Shown piece by piece: positions 8,953 through 17,583 of a DNA stretch of 64,000 nt. The stretch comes from Sphaerimonospora sp050942215 (GTDB lineage Bacteria > Actinomycetota > Actinomycetes > Streptosporangiales > Streptosporangiaceae). Where the stretch lies: NCBI RefSeq assembly GCF_050942215.1, contig NZ_CP192056.1, forward strand, positions 744,001 through 808,000, in the 5' to 3' direction. The first letter of the stretch is position 1; each line of letters starts with the position of its first letter. The notes beneath the pieces are model-generated. The model was not told the DNA's origin. It saw only the letters and a program-made list of their open reading frames with translations, and searched no databases. A program made the position numbers and the translations under genes.

Positions 8953-9771
8953 ATGTTCAGCATCGGAGACTTCGCTCGCCTTGGCCGGGTGTCGGTACGC
9001 ATGTTGCGGCACTACGACGCGCTCGGCCTGCTCCGGCCGGCCCGGGTCGACCCGTTCACCGGCTACCGCCACTATGAGGCGGGGCAACTGTCCCGGCTCA
9101 ACCGGCTGATCGCGCTCAAGGACCTCGGCCTCACCCTCGATCAGGTGGGGCGTGTCTTCGAGGAGAAGGTCGGCACGGAGGAGCTGTACGGCATGCTGCG
9201 GCTGCGCCGCGCCGAGTTGGCGGCCCAGGTGGCCGAAGACACGGCGCGGCTGGCCAGGGTCGAGGCGAGGCTCCGGATGATCGAGACGGAGGGTCTCATG
9301 TCAGCGGACGTCGTCATCAAGAGCGTCGCCCCGATCCGCCTGGCCGAGCTCGGCGGCATCGCGGAGAGCTACGAGTCCGACAAGATCGGACCGGTGGTCC
9401 AGCCTCTGTTCGCCGAGCTGTGCAGGCGGTTCGACGCGGCCGGGGTGATCATCGTCGGCCCGACGATCGCCTATTACGAGCAGGTGCCCGAGGGGGTGGA
9501 AGTGCACGTCGGCGCCCCGGTGAACGTCGAGCCGGGCAAGGTCCACGACTTCGACATCGTCGATCTCCCGGCGATCGAGCAGGCGGCCACCATCGTCCAC
9601 CACGGACCGATGGACGACGCGGACGCCACGGTCCAGCGGCTCGCCACGTGGATCGAGGAGAACGGCTACCGCAGCAGGGGGTTCGCTCGTGAGGTGTACC
9701 TCAAGTACGGCTATGACGATCCGTCGACCTGGGTGACAGAACTGCAGGAGGCCGTCACCCCGGGCGCGTAG
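8953..9771 (+). CDS. MerR-family regulator with GyrI-like effector domain (BmrR/TipA type)
   Basis: 272 residues. Winged-helix domain FSIGDFARLGRVSVRMLRHY and YRHYEAGQLSRLNRLIALKD, then a dimerisation coiled coil (about residues 80-115), then a GyrI-like ligand domain from about 118 (VIKSVAPIRLAELGG) to the end (YLKYGYDDPSTWVTELQ). BmrR-type proteins bind hydrophobic cationic drugs and activate efflux genes. GGAGG four bases before ATG 8953 supports the start. No efflux gene directly follows, so the target other than itself is unknown. Confidence 0.9.
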   Translation: MFSIGDFARLGRVSVRMLRHYDALGLLRPARVDPFTGYRHYEAGQLSRLNRLIALKDLGLTLDQVGRVFEEKVGTEELYGMLRLRRAELAAQVAEDTARLARVEARLRMIETEGLMSADVVIKSVAPIRLAELGGIAESYESDKIGPVVQPLFAELCRRFDAAGVIIVGPTIAYYEQVPEGVEVHVGAPVNVEPGKVHDFDIVDLPAIEQAATIVHHGPMDDADATVQRLATWIEENGYRSRGFAREVYLKYGYDDPSTWVTELQEAVTPGA

Positions 9772-9818
9772 CCGTCGGGTGCGGGTGCGGGTGCGGGGAC
9801 GAGTAGGGTACGGATTCG

Positions 9819-11066
9819 TCACATCGCGAACTTCCGGTGCCGCTGGGTGCGCCACTCGACCAGCAGCACCGTCGCGTCGTCCTGCAGCACGCCCTGCTGG
9901 TGCCCCAGAACGCTCTGGATCAGCCGGCGGACGGTCTCCGGAGCCGATATTCCGTCGGCTTCCAGGCGGATCACGAAGCGGGTGAAGCGCTCGATGCCGA
10001 ACGGCTCCCCCTCGGGGCTGCGCGCCTCGATGATGCCGTCGGTGTAGAACAGCAGCCGGTCGCCGGGCTCGAGGTGGTAGCGGGCGAGCCCGGTGGGCCG
10101 GCCCAGTTTCAGGCCCATGGGCGGCGCCGGCGGCGTCTCGTCCAGGGTGGCGACCTGTCGTCCCCGCCGTAGCACCAGCGGCGGGTGGTGCCCCCGGTTG
10201 ACCCAGGCCAGCCAGCCGGTCTGGGTGTCGAGCGTGGCCAGGATGCCGGTGGCGAACCGGCCGCCGTCGAACTGGTCGTCGATGGCCCTGTCGATCGTTT
10301 CGCTGGTCTCCACCAGACCGGCGCCGCTGAGGCGGCTGTTGCGGTAGGCGCCCACGGCGATGCTCGCGGTCAATCCGGCGGCCGTGTCATGCCCCATCGC
10401 ATCGAAGATCGACAGGTGCACCTTGTCTCCTCTGACCCCGTAGTCGAAGGCGTCCCCGCCCACGTCGTAGGCCGGTTCGAGCGACGCGCTGAGCACGAGT
10501 CGGTCGCTTGCGAAGGTCGCGGCCGGCATCAGGTTCCACAGCACCTCGGCCGACAGGGCCATCTCCTGGGTGCGTACCAGCCAGGCGTAGTCATCGCTGC
10601 GATCGCGTTTGGTCATTATCAGCAGGGCGATCAGCGTGCCCAGCCGCTGGGCCCGCCACCTGCTCGTTTCGTTGTCGACCGGCACGGTCACCCCGAGCAC
10701 GCCGATCCGCTCGGCGCCGTCCAGCATGGGCACCCACAGCCGCCGCAGGCCGGGCGCGAGCATGTCCGCCGGTTCGTCGGCGAGCTGGTCGGGGACCTGC
10801 CGGACCGAGACGATCTCGAGGTCGCGGAAGGCGCGCCCGGCCACGGTGGTGTCGATGCGGATGGGGTCGAGTGCCCTGCCGCTCGCGTCGAACTGTCCGG
10901 GCAGCGGGTGCAGGAACTGCTGCTGCAGGTCGGGTACGTAGATCATGGTCTGGGTGAAGCCGACGATCGCGGCATGCTCTGCGAGCAGGCCAGGCAGGTC
11001 CACCATGGTGGCCAGATGGCTGGCGCGTAGCAGACCGCCAAGCATGAGCTCGGCCTTGCTCTGCAT
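9819..11066 (-). CDS. GAF-like sensor / PP2C-type (SpoIIE, RsbU) serine phosphatase
   Basis: 415 residues. Residues about 1-165 look like a GAF-type sensor (LGVTVPVDNETSRWRAQRL). A short helix leads to a SpoIIE-type Mg/Mn-dependent phosphatase from about 195: PAYDVGGDAFDY, FDAMGHDTAAGLTAS, WVNRGHHPPLVLR, LLFYTDGIIEAR and LQDDATVLLVEW contain the metal-binding Asp and Gly residues. Such enzymes dephosphorylate anti-anti-sigma factors in partner-switching pathways. No transmembrane segment. No anti-sigma or antagonist gene is adjacent, so its partner is elsewhere. ATG 11066; divergent from the BtuF-like gene. Confidence 0.9.
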   Translation of the reverse strand: MQSKAELMLGGLLRASHLATMVDLPGLLAEHAAIVGFTQTMIYVPDLQQQFLHPLPGQFDASGRALDPIRIDTTVAGRAFRDLEIVSVRQVPDQLADEPADMLAPGLRRLWVPMLDGAERIGVLGVTVPVDNETSRWRAQRLGTLIALLIMTKRDRSDDYAWLVRTQEMALSAEVLWNLMPAATFASDRLVLSASLEPAYDVGGDAFDYGVRGDKVHLSIFDAMGHDTAAGLTASIAVGAYRNSRLSGAGLVETSETIDRAIDDQFDGGRFATGILATLDTQTGWLAWVNRGHHPPLVLRRGRQVATLDETPPAPPMGLKLGRPTGLARYHLEPGDRLLFYTDGIIEARSPEGEPFGIERFTRFVIRLEADGISAPETVRRLIQSVLGHQQGVLQDDATVLLVEWRTQRHRKFAM

Positions 11067-11190
11067 CTGCTCCCCTCCACCCCAAGGACTGAAGGCTCCA
11101 TGCCGCTACCTACCCCCTGGCCGCTTCATCAGGCGTGCTGTGCCACGGGCTACTCGTCCCGCCCGGGTGAGCCGTGGCAGGATGGAGCCC

Positions 11191-11958
11191 ATGGGGATCA
11201 TGGCGGTCGACGATCTCGGGGCGCCGTTCACGCCGCGTGGCGCCGTACGTCGCGTGGTGTCCCTGGTCCCGTCGCTCACCGAGTCGCTCGCCGAGACGGC
11301 TCCGGAACTGCTGATCGGCGCCACCGACTGGTGCACTCATCCGGAGGAGCTCTCCGTGCGGCGGCTGGGCGGCACCAAGAATCCCGATGTGGCCGCCATC
11401 GCCGGCCTGCGGCCGGATCTGGTGCTGGCCAACGAGGAGGAGAACCGCCAGGCCGACATCGAGGCGCTGCGTTCGGCCGGGGTGCCCGTCTGGGTGACGA
11501 GGATCCGTACGCTGGACGAGGCGTTCGACTCGCTGCGCCGGATGCTCACATCGGCCTGTGGCCTCGCCGAGCCCGGATGGCTCGCCGCCGCCGAACGGGC
11601 GTGGTCCTCGGCCGAGCCCGGCACGGCTCAACGGCGGGCGGTGATCCCCATCTGGCGCAAGCCCTGGATGGTGCTCGGGCGGGACACCTTCGCCGGCGAT
11701 CTGCTGCTCAGACTCGGCGTCCGCAACATCTACGCGGGTCATCCGGAGCGCTATCCGAAGATCGCCCTGCCCGAGCTGCTGACGGCGGGCGCCGACCTCG
11801 TCGTCCTCCCGGACGAGCCCTACCGCTTCACGGCCGAGGACGGCCCCGGATTCTTTCCCGGGACCCCGGCCGCTCTGGTCAGCGGCCGGCATCTGACCTG
11901 GTACGGACCTTCCCTGGTCGAGGCGCGTAGCGCCCTCGATGCCGCCCTGGCCATGTGA
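11191..11958 (+). CDS. BtuF-like helical-backbone metal receptor, apparently cytosolic
   Basis: 255 residues with the two-lobe pattern of class III (cobalamin/siderophore) binding proteins: VVSLVPSLTESLAETAPELLIGATDWC, with a Cys at the usual corrin-contact loop, then DVAAIAGLRPDLVLANEEEN, a central helix, and MVLGRDTFAGDLLLRLGVRNIY. There is no signal peptide or lipobox and no transporter gene beside it, unlike true periplasmic-type BtuF. Stand-alone cytosolic versions occur in actinobacteria with unknown role. ATG 11191 is favoured (GGATGGAG upstream); ATG 11182 and 11200 are alternatives. Confidence 0.75.
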   Translation: MGIMAVDDLGAPFTPRGAVRRVVSLVPSLTESLAETAPELLIGATDWCTHPEELSVRRLGGTKNPDVAAIAGLRPDLVLANEEENRQADIEALRSAGVPVWVTRIRTLDEAFDSLRRMLTSACGLAEPGWLAAAERAWSSAEPGTAQRRAVIPIWRKPWMVLGRDTFAGDLLLRLGVRNIYAGHPERYPKIALPELLTAGADLVVLPDEPYRFTAEDGPGFFPGTPAALVSGRHLTWYGPSLVEARSALDAALAM

Positions 11959-11970
11959 CCGGGAACATGG

Positions 11971-12111
11971 TCAGCCTTCTGGGTCGCCCTCCTCGACGCG
12001 GAACGTGCGCGTCCAGGTGGCGCCGCACTGGCAGCGGGTGGTCTCCATCAGTTCCCCGTCCTCGGTGACGGCCAGGCCGTCGGTGTGGCGGACGTGAACA
12101 TGCACGCTCAT
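11971..12111 (-). CDS. Small conserved-looking protein with a CxC motif
   Basis: 46 residues, MSVHVHVRHTDGLAVTED then ETTRCQCGATWTRTFRVEEGD. The single CxC and aromatic residues suggest half of a zinc ribbon, possibly completed by dimerisation; this is inference. It lies convergent to the BtuF-like gene, 12 bases from its stop. The frame can be extended 27 codons to 12192, but the added sequence looks non-coding. Function unknown. Confidence 0.5.
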   Translation of the reverse strand: MSVHVHVRHTDGLAVTEDGELMETTRCQCGATWTRTFRVEEGDPEG

Positions 12112-12337
12112 GGGGGGCCGCCTTCGTGTCGGTCCGATGCTCGGCTGATCGGGGGAGTCGAGGTCACCGAGCGAGGGGGATTCATGCCCCAATGCCTAAA
12201 TTTGGAATTTCTGGGTGATGTGCAGGCTAGACCAGCCGGGGCTTGATGACGAGTGGTTCGCCGAACCGTATAGCCGATCGTTGTCTTCGGTCTTCGGTCA
12301 TCGGTCATCGGCCGTCAGGTCCCGGACCGGTGGCGGA

Positions 12338-12979
12338 TCAGCGCAGCACGCGGTCGAGCGCGTCGAGGGTGATCTCGATTATCTCGGTGTCCGTCATCGG
12401 CGCCCGGCCACGGGGACGCTCGGGCATCAGGCGACGTGCGCCGGCGCGCAGCACACCCCAGGCGAGATCGGCCCGCAGGTCGCAGTGGTCGTACCCCGCC
12501 TCGTCCAGCGCCTCGGCGAGCGGCGCCACCAGCTCTCCGTGCAGTTCTTCCACCCGGTTCCGGCACTCGGGCGAGAGCCCGATCGCCTGAACGGCCGGGA
12601 CCACCGCGTAGTCGGGGCTGCCGACGAAGTCGAGCGCGGCCCTGCCGTACGCCCGCACCCGGTCCCGCAGTGATCCGGCCTCATGCGGCGAACCCGCCGG
12701 AGCGGTGGCGGGGGTGGGGGTGGGGACGGGGGCGATGGCGGTGCGCAGTCTGTCGGCCCAGCGGGGGAATGCGTCCTCCGTGAGCTGGGCGAGGATGTCC
12801 GCTGTCGAGGCGAAATATCGGTAGACGCTGGACCTGGCCAGCCCGATCCGGGCGCCGACGGCCGCGGGGGTGAGCGCGGGTGCGCCCTCGGTGGCCAGGA
12901 TGTCGCGTGCCGCGTCGAGCAGGGCGGCGTGCTGCTTGGCCCGGTGGTCCGCTACGGTCGCCGCGGTGATCCTCGGCAT
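12338..12979 (-). CDS. TetR-family transcriptional regulator
   Basis: 213 residues. N-terminal HTH: LLDAARDILATEGAPALTPA, VGARIGLARSSVYRYFAS. C-terminal ligand domain has the actinobacterial TetR pattern (GRAALDFVGSPDYAVVPAVQAIG). Its ATG follows the TAG stop of the upstream MFS gene with no base between, and its ribosome binding site GGAGGTG lies within the last MFS codons, so translation is coupled. It probably represses the MFS gene from the dyad at 14590-14623. Confidence 0.92.
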   Translation of the reverse strand: MPRITAATVADHRAKQHAALLDAARDILATEGAPALTPAAVGARIGLARSSVYRYFASTADILAQLTEDAFPRWADRLRTAIAPVPTPTPATAPAGSPHEAGSLRDRVRAYGRAALDFVGSPDYAVVPAVQAIGLSPECRNRVEELHGELVAPLAEALDEAGYDHCDLRADLAWGVLRAGARRLMPERPRGRAPMTDTEIIEITLDALDRVLR

Positions 12980-14590
12980 CTACACCTCCAGGTCGCGACC
13001 TCCAGTATCGGCCGTGGCCGGCGTCTGCGGGTGCCGCTCCTCTCCGGCCACCGTACGGGGCAGGAGCAGGGTGGTGGCCACCCCGGCCAGCAGCGCCAGC
13101 GCCGTGGTGATCGTGACCGTGCGGGTCGCCTCGGCGGCGCTGCGGACCGCGGCGGCGTGGATCGCGGGGTCACGCAGCCCGGGAATGGCGGCACCGGCGC
13201 TGTCCGCGACCACGCGGGCCACGCTCGTACGGACGGTCTCGGGCCGGTCGGCCAGGTTGCGCTCGACGGCCGAGCCGAGCCCGGCGACCAGCACCCCGCC
13301 GAGGATGGCGACCCCCAGCGCGGCGCCGAGCTGGCGGATCGTGCTCTGCATCGCGGAGGCCTGCCCCGACTGCCGGGCCGGCACGTCGGCCATGAGGACG
13401 CTGGTGAGCTGGGCGGTGGCGAAGCCGATGCCGATGCCGTACACGACGAGCCACGGCACGAGCGCCCATGCGCTCATGCCGGGGGCCAGGGACATTCCGA
13501 TCCCGGCAGCGCCCACGGCCTCCAGCGAGAGGCCGATCCGGACGATCACGCGGCTGGACCACTTCTTCGACAGCTCCGGGACCATGCCGCCGGCCACGAA
13601 CGTCCCCAGGGCGAGCGTCGCGATGATGAGCCCGGCCTGGAACGCGCTGTAGCCGAGCGCGGACTGCAGGAACAGCGGCAGCACCAGGATCATGCCGAAC
13701 TCGCCAAGTGAGACGATCAACGCCGCGATAGAGCCGTACCGGAAGCTCGGCAGTTGGAACAGTGTCAGGTCCACCAGTACGGGCCGCCCGCCCCGTGCCC
13801 GCCGGAGTTCCAGCAGCACGAGGCCGGCCAGCGCCAGCAGGCCGATGCCGAGGGCGAACGGCACGGGGGAGACGCCCTCGAACCGCAGGCCGAGCACATG
13901 GGCGGGTCGCAGCGGGTCGAGCCAGCCGTACCGCTGGCCCTCGATGAGGGCGAAGACCACGCAGGTGGTGCCGAGCACGGCCAGCGTGACGCCGGGCAGG
14001 TCGGTGCCGGTGGCGTGGTCGTCTCTGGAGTCGGGTACGCGCAGCGCACCGAGCAGCACCAGCGCGCCGATGGGCAGGTTGACCCAGAACGCGGCGCGCC
14101 AGCCGTGCTCGGTGACCAGCCAGCCGCCGAGCAGGGGACCGGCCGCGGCCATGCCGCCGATGATCGATCCCCAGACCGCGAAGGCGATCGTCCGTTGTCT
14201 GCCGACGTAGATGGAGTTGATGATGGCGAGGGTCATCGGGACCGCCATAGCGGCTCCCGCGCCCTGGATCGCCCGCACCCCGATCAACATGGGGCCGTTC
14301 ACCGAGACCGCGGCCAGCACGCTCGCCAGCAGGAAGACCGTGATGCCCCAGACGAACAGCCGCCGCCTGCCGTGCAGGTCGCCCAACCGGCCCAGCGGGA
14401 TGAGCAGGGCGGCGAACATCAGGGAGTAGATGGAGTTGATCCACTCCACGTCGGTGGCGCCGAGCCCGAGGTCGGCGAGGATCGCCGGGACGGCGACGTT
14501 CACGATCGTCGCGTCTATGACGACCATCGATACGCCCACCGCGAGCACGGCCAGCGGCAACCAACTTCGGCGTGGACTTGGCGACGGCAT
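12980..14590 (-). CDS. MFS drug exporter, DHA2 (14-TM) family
   Basis: 536 residues with about 14 hydrophobic helices. Motif A appears as LGRLGDLHGRRRLFVWG and motif C as AAGPLLGGWLVTEHGWRAAFWVNLP; the N-terminal VVIDATIVNVAVPAI is the DHA2 signature. Expected proton-driven efflux of hydrophobic drugs from the cytoplasmic membrane. ATG 14590 begins MPSPSPRRSWLPLAVLAV; the longer frame (to 14716) reads through the repeat at 14656-14700 and is rejected. First gene of a two-gene operon with tetR. Confidence 0.93.
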   Translation of the reverse strand: MPSPSPRRSWLPLAVLAVGVSMVVIDATIVNVAVPAILADLGLGATDVEWINSIYSLMFAALLIPLGRLGDLHGRRRLFVWGITVFLLASVLAAVSVNGPMLIGVRAIQGAGAAMAVPMTLAIINSIYVGRQRTIAFAVWGSIIGGMAAAGPLLGGWLVTEHGWRAAFWVNLPIGALVLLGALRVPDSRDDHATGTDLPGVTLAVLGTTCVVFALIEGQRYGWLDPLRPAHVLGLRFEGVSPVPFALGIGLLALAGLVLLELRRARGGRPVLVDLTLFQLPSFRYGSIAALIVSLGEFGMILVLPLFLQSALGYSAFQAGLIIATLALGTFVAGGMVPELSKKWSSRVIVRIGLSLEAVGAAGIGMSLAPGMSAWALVPWLVVYGIGIGFATAQLTSVLMADVPARQSGQASAMQSTIRQLGAALGVAILGGVLVAGLGSAVERNLADRPETVRTSVARVVADSAGAAIPGLRDPAIHAAAVRSAAEATRTVTITTALALLAGVATTLLLPRTVAGEERHPQTPATADTGGRDLEV

Positions 14591-14623
14591 GTCGCGAACT
14601 ATAGCAACATAGTGTCGCCAAGT
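14576..14623 (-). promoter_or_regulatory. Inverted repeats around the MFS start codon (candidate TetR operator and/or RNA hairpin)
   Basis: ACTTGGCGAC at 14576-14585 and GTCGCCAAGT at 14614-14623 are a perfect 10-base inverted repeat enclosing the start codon. Inside it ACTAT(N6)ATAGT forms a second dyad flanked by GCGA/TCGC. The inner dyad looks like a TetR operator. The outer pair could also fold in the mRNA with the start codon in the loop. Confidence 0.6.
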
Positions 14624-14655
14624 GCCGTGTCGCCCGGCATGTGTCGCCGAGCACG

Positions 14656-14700
14656 GGGCCGTCGAATACGCGGCCGTCGAATACGCGGCCGTCGAATACG
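14656..14700. repeat. Tandem repeat, 15-base unit x3
   Basis: GGCCGTCGAATACGC three times, the last copy ending in A. It sits about 65 bases upstream of the MFS gene, between it and the xylanase stop. Confidence 0.9.
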
Positions 14701-14793
14701 AGGTCGCCGGCCTCATGTGGACGGACGCCCTCGCCGATAGGCGAGGACGCCCGTGGTATCAGTTCCCTCCTGTGATCAGGGGCGTGTCATCGG

Positions 14794-17112
14794 TCAGGAC
14801 CCGCTGCACGTCAGCGAGGGCGTGGCGGGGGAGCCGCTGCCGATGAACCCGAAGGTGGTGGTGCCGTCGGCCGCGACGTTGCCGTTCCAGGACTCGTTGC
14901 GCACGGTGACGGACGAGCCGGAGCCGGAGTGGATGCCTCCCCACAGCTGCGTGATGCCCTGCGAGCCGCTCCAGGTCCAGTTCACCGTCCAGCTTCTGAT
15001 CGCTGAGCCGCCGGCGCGTACCGTCACCTCGGACTGGAACCCATCGGGCCAGGAGTTCACCGTGCGCATGGTCGCGGTGCATCCCCCTTCATCGGGTGTC
15101 GGTGTCGGTGTCGGTGTGGGCGTGGGTGCCGGTGTCGGTGTGGGCGTGGGTGTCGGTGTCGGGGTGGGAGTCGGCGTGGGTGTGGGCGTGGGTGTCGGTG
15201 TGGGGTTGGGGGTGGCGGCGTTGAGCGCGTTCAGCACCGAGGTGTAGGCGGGCTTCTTGTTGCCGCTGCCGTCGAACAGCAGCGGATTCTGGTAGGAGCG
15301 CCAGGAGTCGCTGTCGCGGACGCCCCACACGGTGATGCCGACGCAGCGGGAGACCGCCAGGCAGTCGTTGACGATGTTGGCGTAGGTGGTCGCCGAGGCG
15401 CCCTCGACGTCCAGCTCGGTGATCGCTACATCCACGCCCAGGGCGGCGAAGCTCTGCAGCGTGGTGCGGAAGTTGGGGTTGTAGGCGCTACCGCTGTTGA
15501 AGTGGCCCTGCAGTCCCACGCAGTCGATCGGCACGCCGCGCTGCTTGAAGTCGCGGACCATGTTGTAGACGCCCTGCGTCTTGGCCCAGGTCCAGTTGTC
15601 GATGTTGTAGTCGTTGTAGCACAGCTTGGCGGCCGGGTCGGCGGCCCGCGCGGTGCGGAAGGCGACCTCGATCCAGTCGTTGCCGGTCCGCTGGAGGTTG
15701 GAGTCGCGGCGGCCGCCGGAACCGTCGTCGAAGGCCTCGTTCACGACGTCCCAGTAGGCGATCTTGCCCTTGTAGTGGGCCATGACGCCGTTGATGTGGT
15801 CGATCATGGCCTGGCGCAGCGAGCCGCCCGACAGCGACTGCATCCAGCCCGGCTGCTGGGAGTGCCAGGCCAGGGTGTGGCCGCGGACCTGCTTGCCGTT
15901 CTGCACGGCCCAGTTGTAGATCCGGTCGGCCTGGGTGAAGTTGAACTGCCCCCGGTTGGGCTCGGTGGCGTCGATCTTCATCTCGTTCTCGGCCGTGATC
16001 ATGTTGAACTCACGGTTCGCGATCGTGGTGTACGTCGAGTCACCGAGCTTGCTCGCGCTGATCGCGGTGCCGAAATACCGCCCGCTGCGGGCCGCCGCAG
16101 CGGCCAGCGTCGTGGCCGGCTGGTCGTCCGGGGGTGTGGGGCTGGGGGAGGTCGGCGGAGTCGGGGTGGGCGTGCCCGACCCGGTGCCCTTCAGGCCGAG
16201 GAAGTCGATGGCGTAAGCGATCATGCCGTTGAGCGGCAGCGAATGCCCCTGACCTGAGACGCTGATGCCCTCGACCGGGGCCGTGGTGCTGTTGTTGCCG
16301 TAGCGGGTGCGGGTCCAGCCGGAGGACGGCGAGTCGCTGGACACCGGCGACTGGCTGATCCCGTGGAGGTTCGTCCACTGCTTGATCTCTTCGCCGAAGT
16401 TGTTGTAGTTCAGTGTCGTGTCGGCGGTGCCGTGCCACAGCTGCATCCGGGGATAGGGGCCGGAGTAGCCGGGGTACATCGACCGGGCCAGGTCGCCCCA
16501 CTGCTGGGCGGTCTTGATGCTCTGCCCGCCGGAGCACTGGCTGTTCCAGGTGGAGCCGTCGTTGGTGGCGAAACAGCCGGCCGGCACGCCCATGAACGCC
16601 GAGCCCGCCTTGAACACGCCCGGATACTCGGCCGCCATGACGTTGGTCATCATGGCCCCGGAGGAGACCCCGCTGATGAAGATCCGTTCGGGGTCGACGT
16701 TGTACCTCGACCTGGTGTATTCGACCATCGACATGATGCCGTCCGGGTCGCTGCCGCCGCCACGCTTCAGCGCCTGCGGCGAATACACGTCGAAGCACTG
16801 TCCGCTACGCGTGGCCTCGGGGAACACGATGATGTATCCGTACTGGTCCGCGGCCGTGACGTAGTCGCGGAAGTACCCGTTGAACAGGGCGGACGCGGTT
16901 CCCGTGCAGTAGTGGATGGCGACCAGCAGCGCCGGACGGCTGCCCACCCGGTCCGGAACGTAGATGTACATGTTCAGGTTGCTGGGATTGTTGCCGAAGT
17001 TCGTGACGGGGGTCAGCGAGGCCGCCGCGCTCGGCTGGGCGCCGAGTGTCACGATCACGGCGGCCAGCGGAATCATCGCCGCGGCCACCAGGGCGGATAA
17101 AAACCGTTTCAC
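14794..17112 (-). CDS. Secreted esterase - GH10 endo-1,4-beta-xylanase - CBM2 multidomain enzyme
   Basis: 772 residues. A signal peptide (KRFLSALVAAAMIPLAAVIV...PSAAA) is followed by a PHB-depolymerase/CE1-type esterase with nucleophile elbow SGVSSGAMM (Ser about 150), acid in LWHGTADTTLN and His in GQGHSLP. After a Pro/Ser/Thr linker comes a GH10 xylanase with acid/base Glu in WDVVNEAFDDG and nucleophile Glu in ITELDVEG. A long (PT)n linker leads to a CBM2 (GGCTATMRTVNSWPDGFQ to PSLTCSGS) whose Trp residues bind crystalline polysaccharide. The likely job is removal of acetyl or feruloyl side groups and cutting of xylan while attached to plant fibre. Start GTG 17112 with GAGGAGG eleven bases upstream. 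The PT linker is encoded by a near-perfect hexanucleotide repeat (about 15098-15210). Confidence 0.93.
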   Translation of the reverse strand: MKRFLSALVAAAMIPLAAVIVTLGAQPSAAASLTPVTNFGNNPSNLNMYIYVPDRVGSRPALLVAIHYCTGTASALFNGYFRDYVTAADQYGYIIVFPEATRSGQCFDVYSPQALKRGGGSDPDGIMSMVEYTRSRYNVDPERIFISGVSSGAMMTNVMAAEYPGVFKAGSAFMGVPAGCFATNDGSTWNSQCSGGQSIKTAQQWGDLARSMYPGYSGPYPRMQLWHGTADTTLNYNNFGEEIKQWTNLHGISQSPVSSDSPSSGWTRTRYGNNSTTAPVEGISVSGQGHSLPLNGMIAYAIDFLGLKGTGSGTPTPTPPTSPSPTPPDDQPATTLAAAAARSGRYFGTAISASKLGDSTYTTIANREFNMITAENEMKIDATEPNRGQFNFTQADRIYNWAVQNGKQVRGHTLAWHSQQPGWMQSLSGGSLRQAMIDHINGVMAHYKGKIAYWDVVNEAFDDGSGGRRDSNLQRTGNDWIEVAFRTARAADPAAKLCYNDYNIDNWTWAKTQGVYNMVRDFKQRGVPIDCVGLQGHFNSGSAYNPNFRTTLQSFAALGVDVAITELDVEGASATTYANIVNDCLAVSRCVGITVWGVRDSDSWRSYQNPLLFDGSGNKKPAYTSVLNALNAATPNPTPTPTPTPTPTPTPTPTPTPTPTPAPTPTPTPTPTPDEGGCTATMRTVNSWPDGFQSEVTVRAGGSAIRSWTVNWTWSGSQGITQLWGGIHSGSGSSVTVRNESWNGNVAADGTTTFGFIGSGSPATPSLTCSGS

Positions 17113-17583
17113 GTTGGACGATCCCTCCTCATGGGCTGCGATCCGGCCGTCATGACCAAGTCGGCGGAGAAGCGTGGTGTGTTCCGGCAATCGAGCTGCT
17201 CCGCCGATCGGATGCAGGGGTTGGAATATTTCGGATGATGCACGAAAGGTTTCAGCGCGACAAGAGTCCTCATGCAGGCGCAAGAAAATGATCCGGCCTG
17301 CTGCGCTTGGTGACATATGCAGCTGAATGTGCCCGTACATCGCATGCTCGATGAGAAGGTCTCCGGCCGATTGTCGACGATAAAGATCTGGGGGAGCCGC
17401 GTTGCGGGGATAGAAGGTAAGGGCTCTATAACTCGCAGGTAAGGTCTGCTGATGAAACTTTCGAAAGATTTTCGAGAGTTATCGAGGAGTCGGCCGGTGC
17501 CGGGGCTCGCCGGACGAGTCTCACGGTCGAGAGCAGAGGACCGGGGGCACGGGTCCGATGACTTCCGCCGATGTTCGACCCGT
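17113..17583. other. Intergenic region upstream of the xylanase
   Basis: No gene is supported. It contains the leader of the xylanase, an A/T-richer segment at about 17215-17480, and the GAAA/TTTC palindromes at 17454-17473. Confidence 0.6.
17454..17473. promoter_or_regulatory. Paired GAAA-N-TTTC palindromes (candidate xylanase operator)
   Basis: GAAACTTTC (17454-17462) is directly followed by GAAAGATTTTC (17463-17473). Short palindromes of this type have been described upstream of Streptomyces xylanase genes. Here they lie about 340 bases before the xylanase start. The same core recurs near the secreted RICIN protein. Confidence 0.5.

Noticed and set aside
14591..14716. 42-codon N-terminal extension of the MFS gene
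   Set aside because: It is translated from the 15-base tandem repeat and promoter dyad; the family start is at 14590.
15098..15210. Hexanucleotide repeat resembling a non-coding satellite
   Set aside because: It encodes the Pro-Thr linker between the xylanase and CBM2 domains, so it is explained by the protein.
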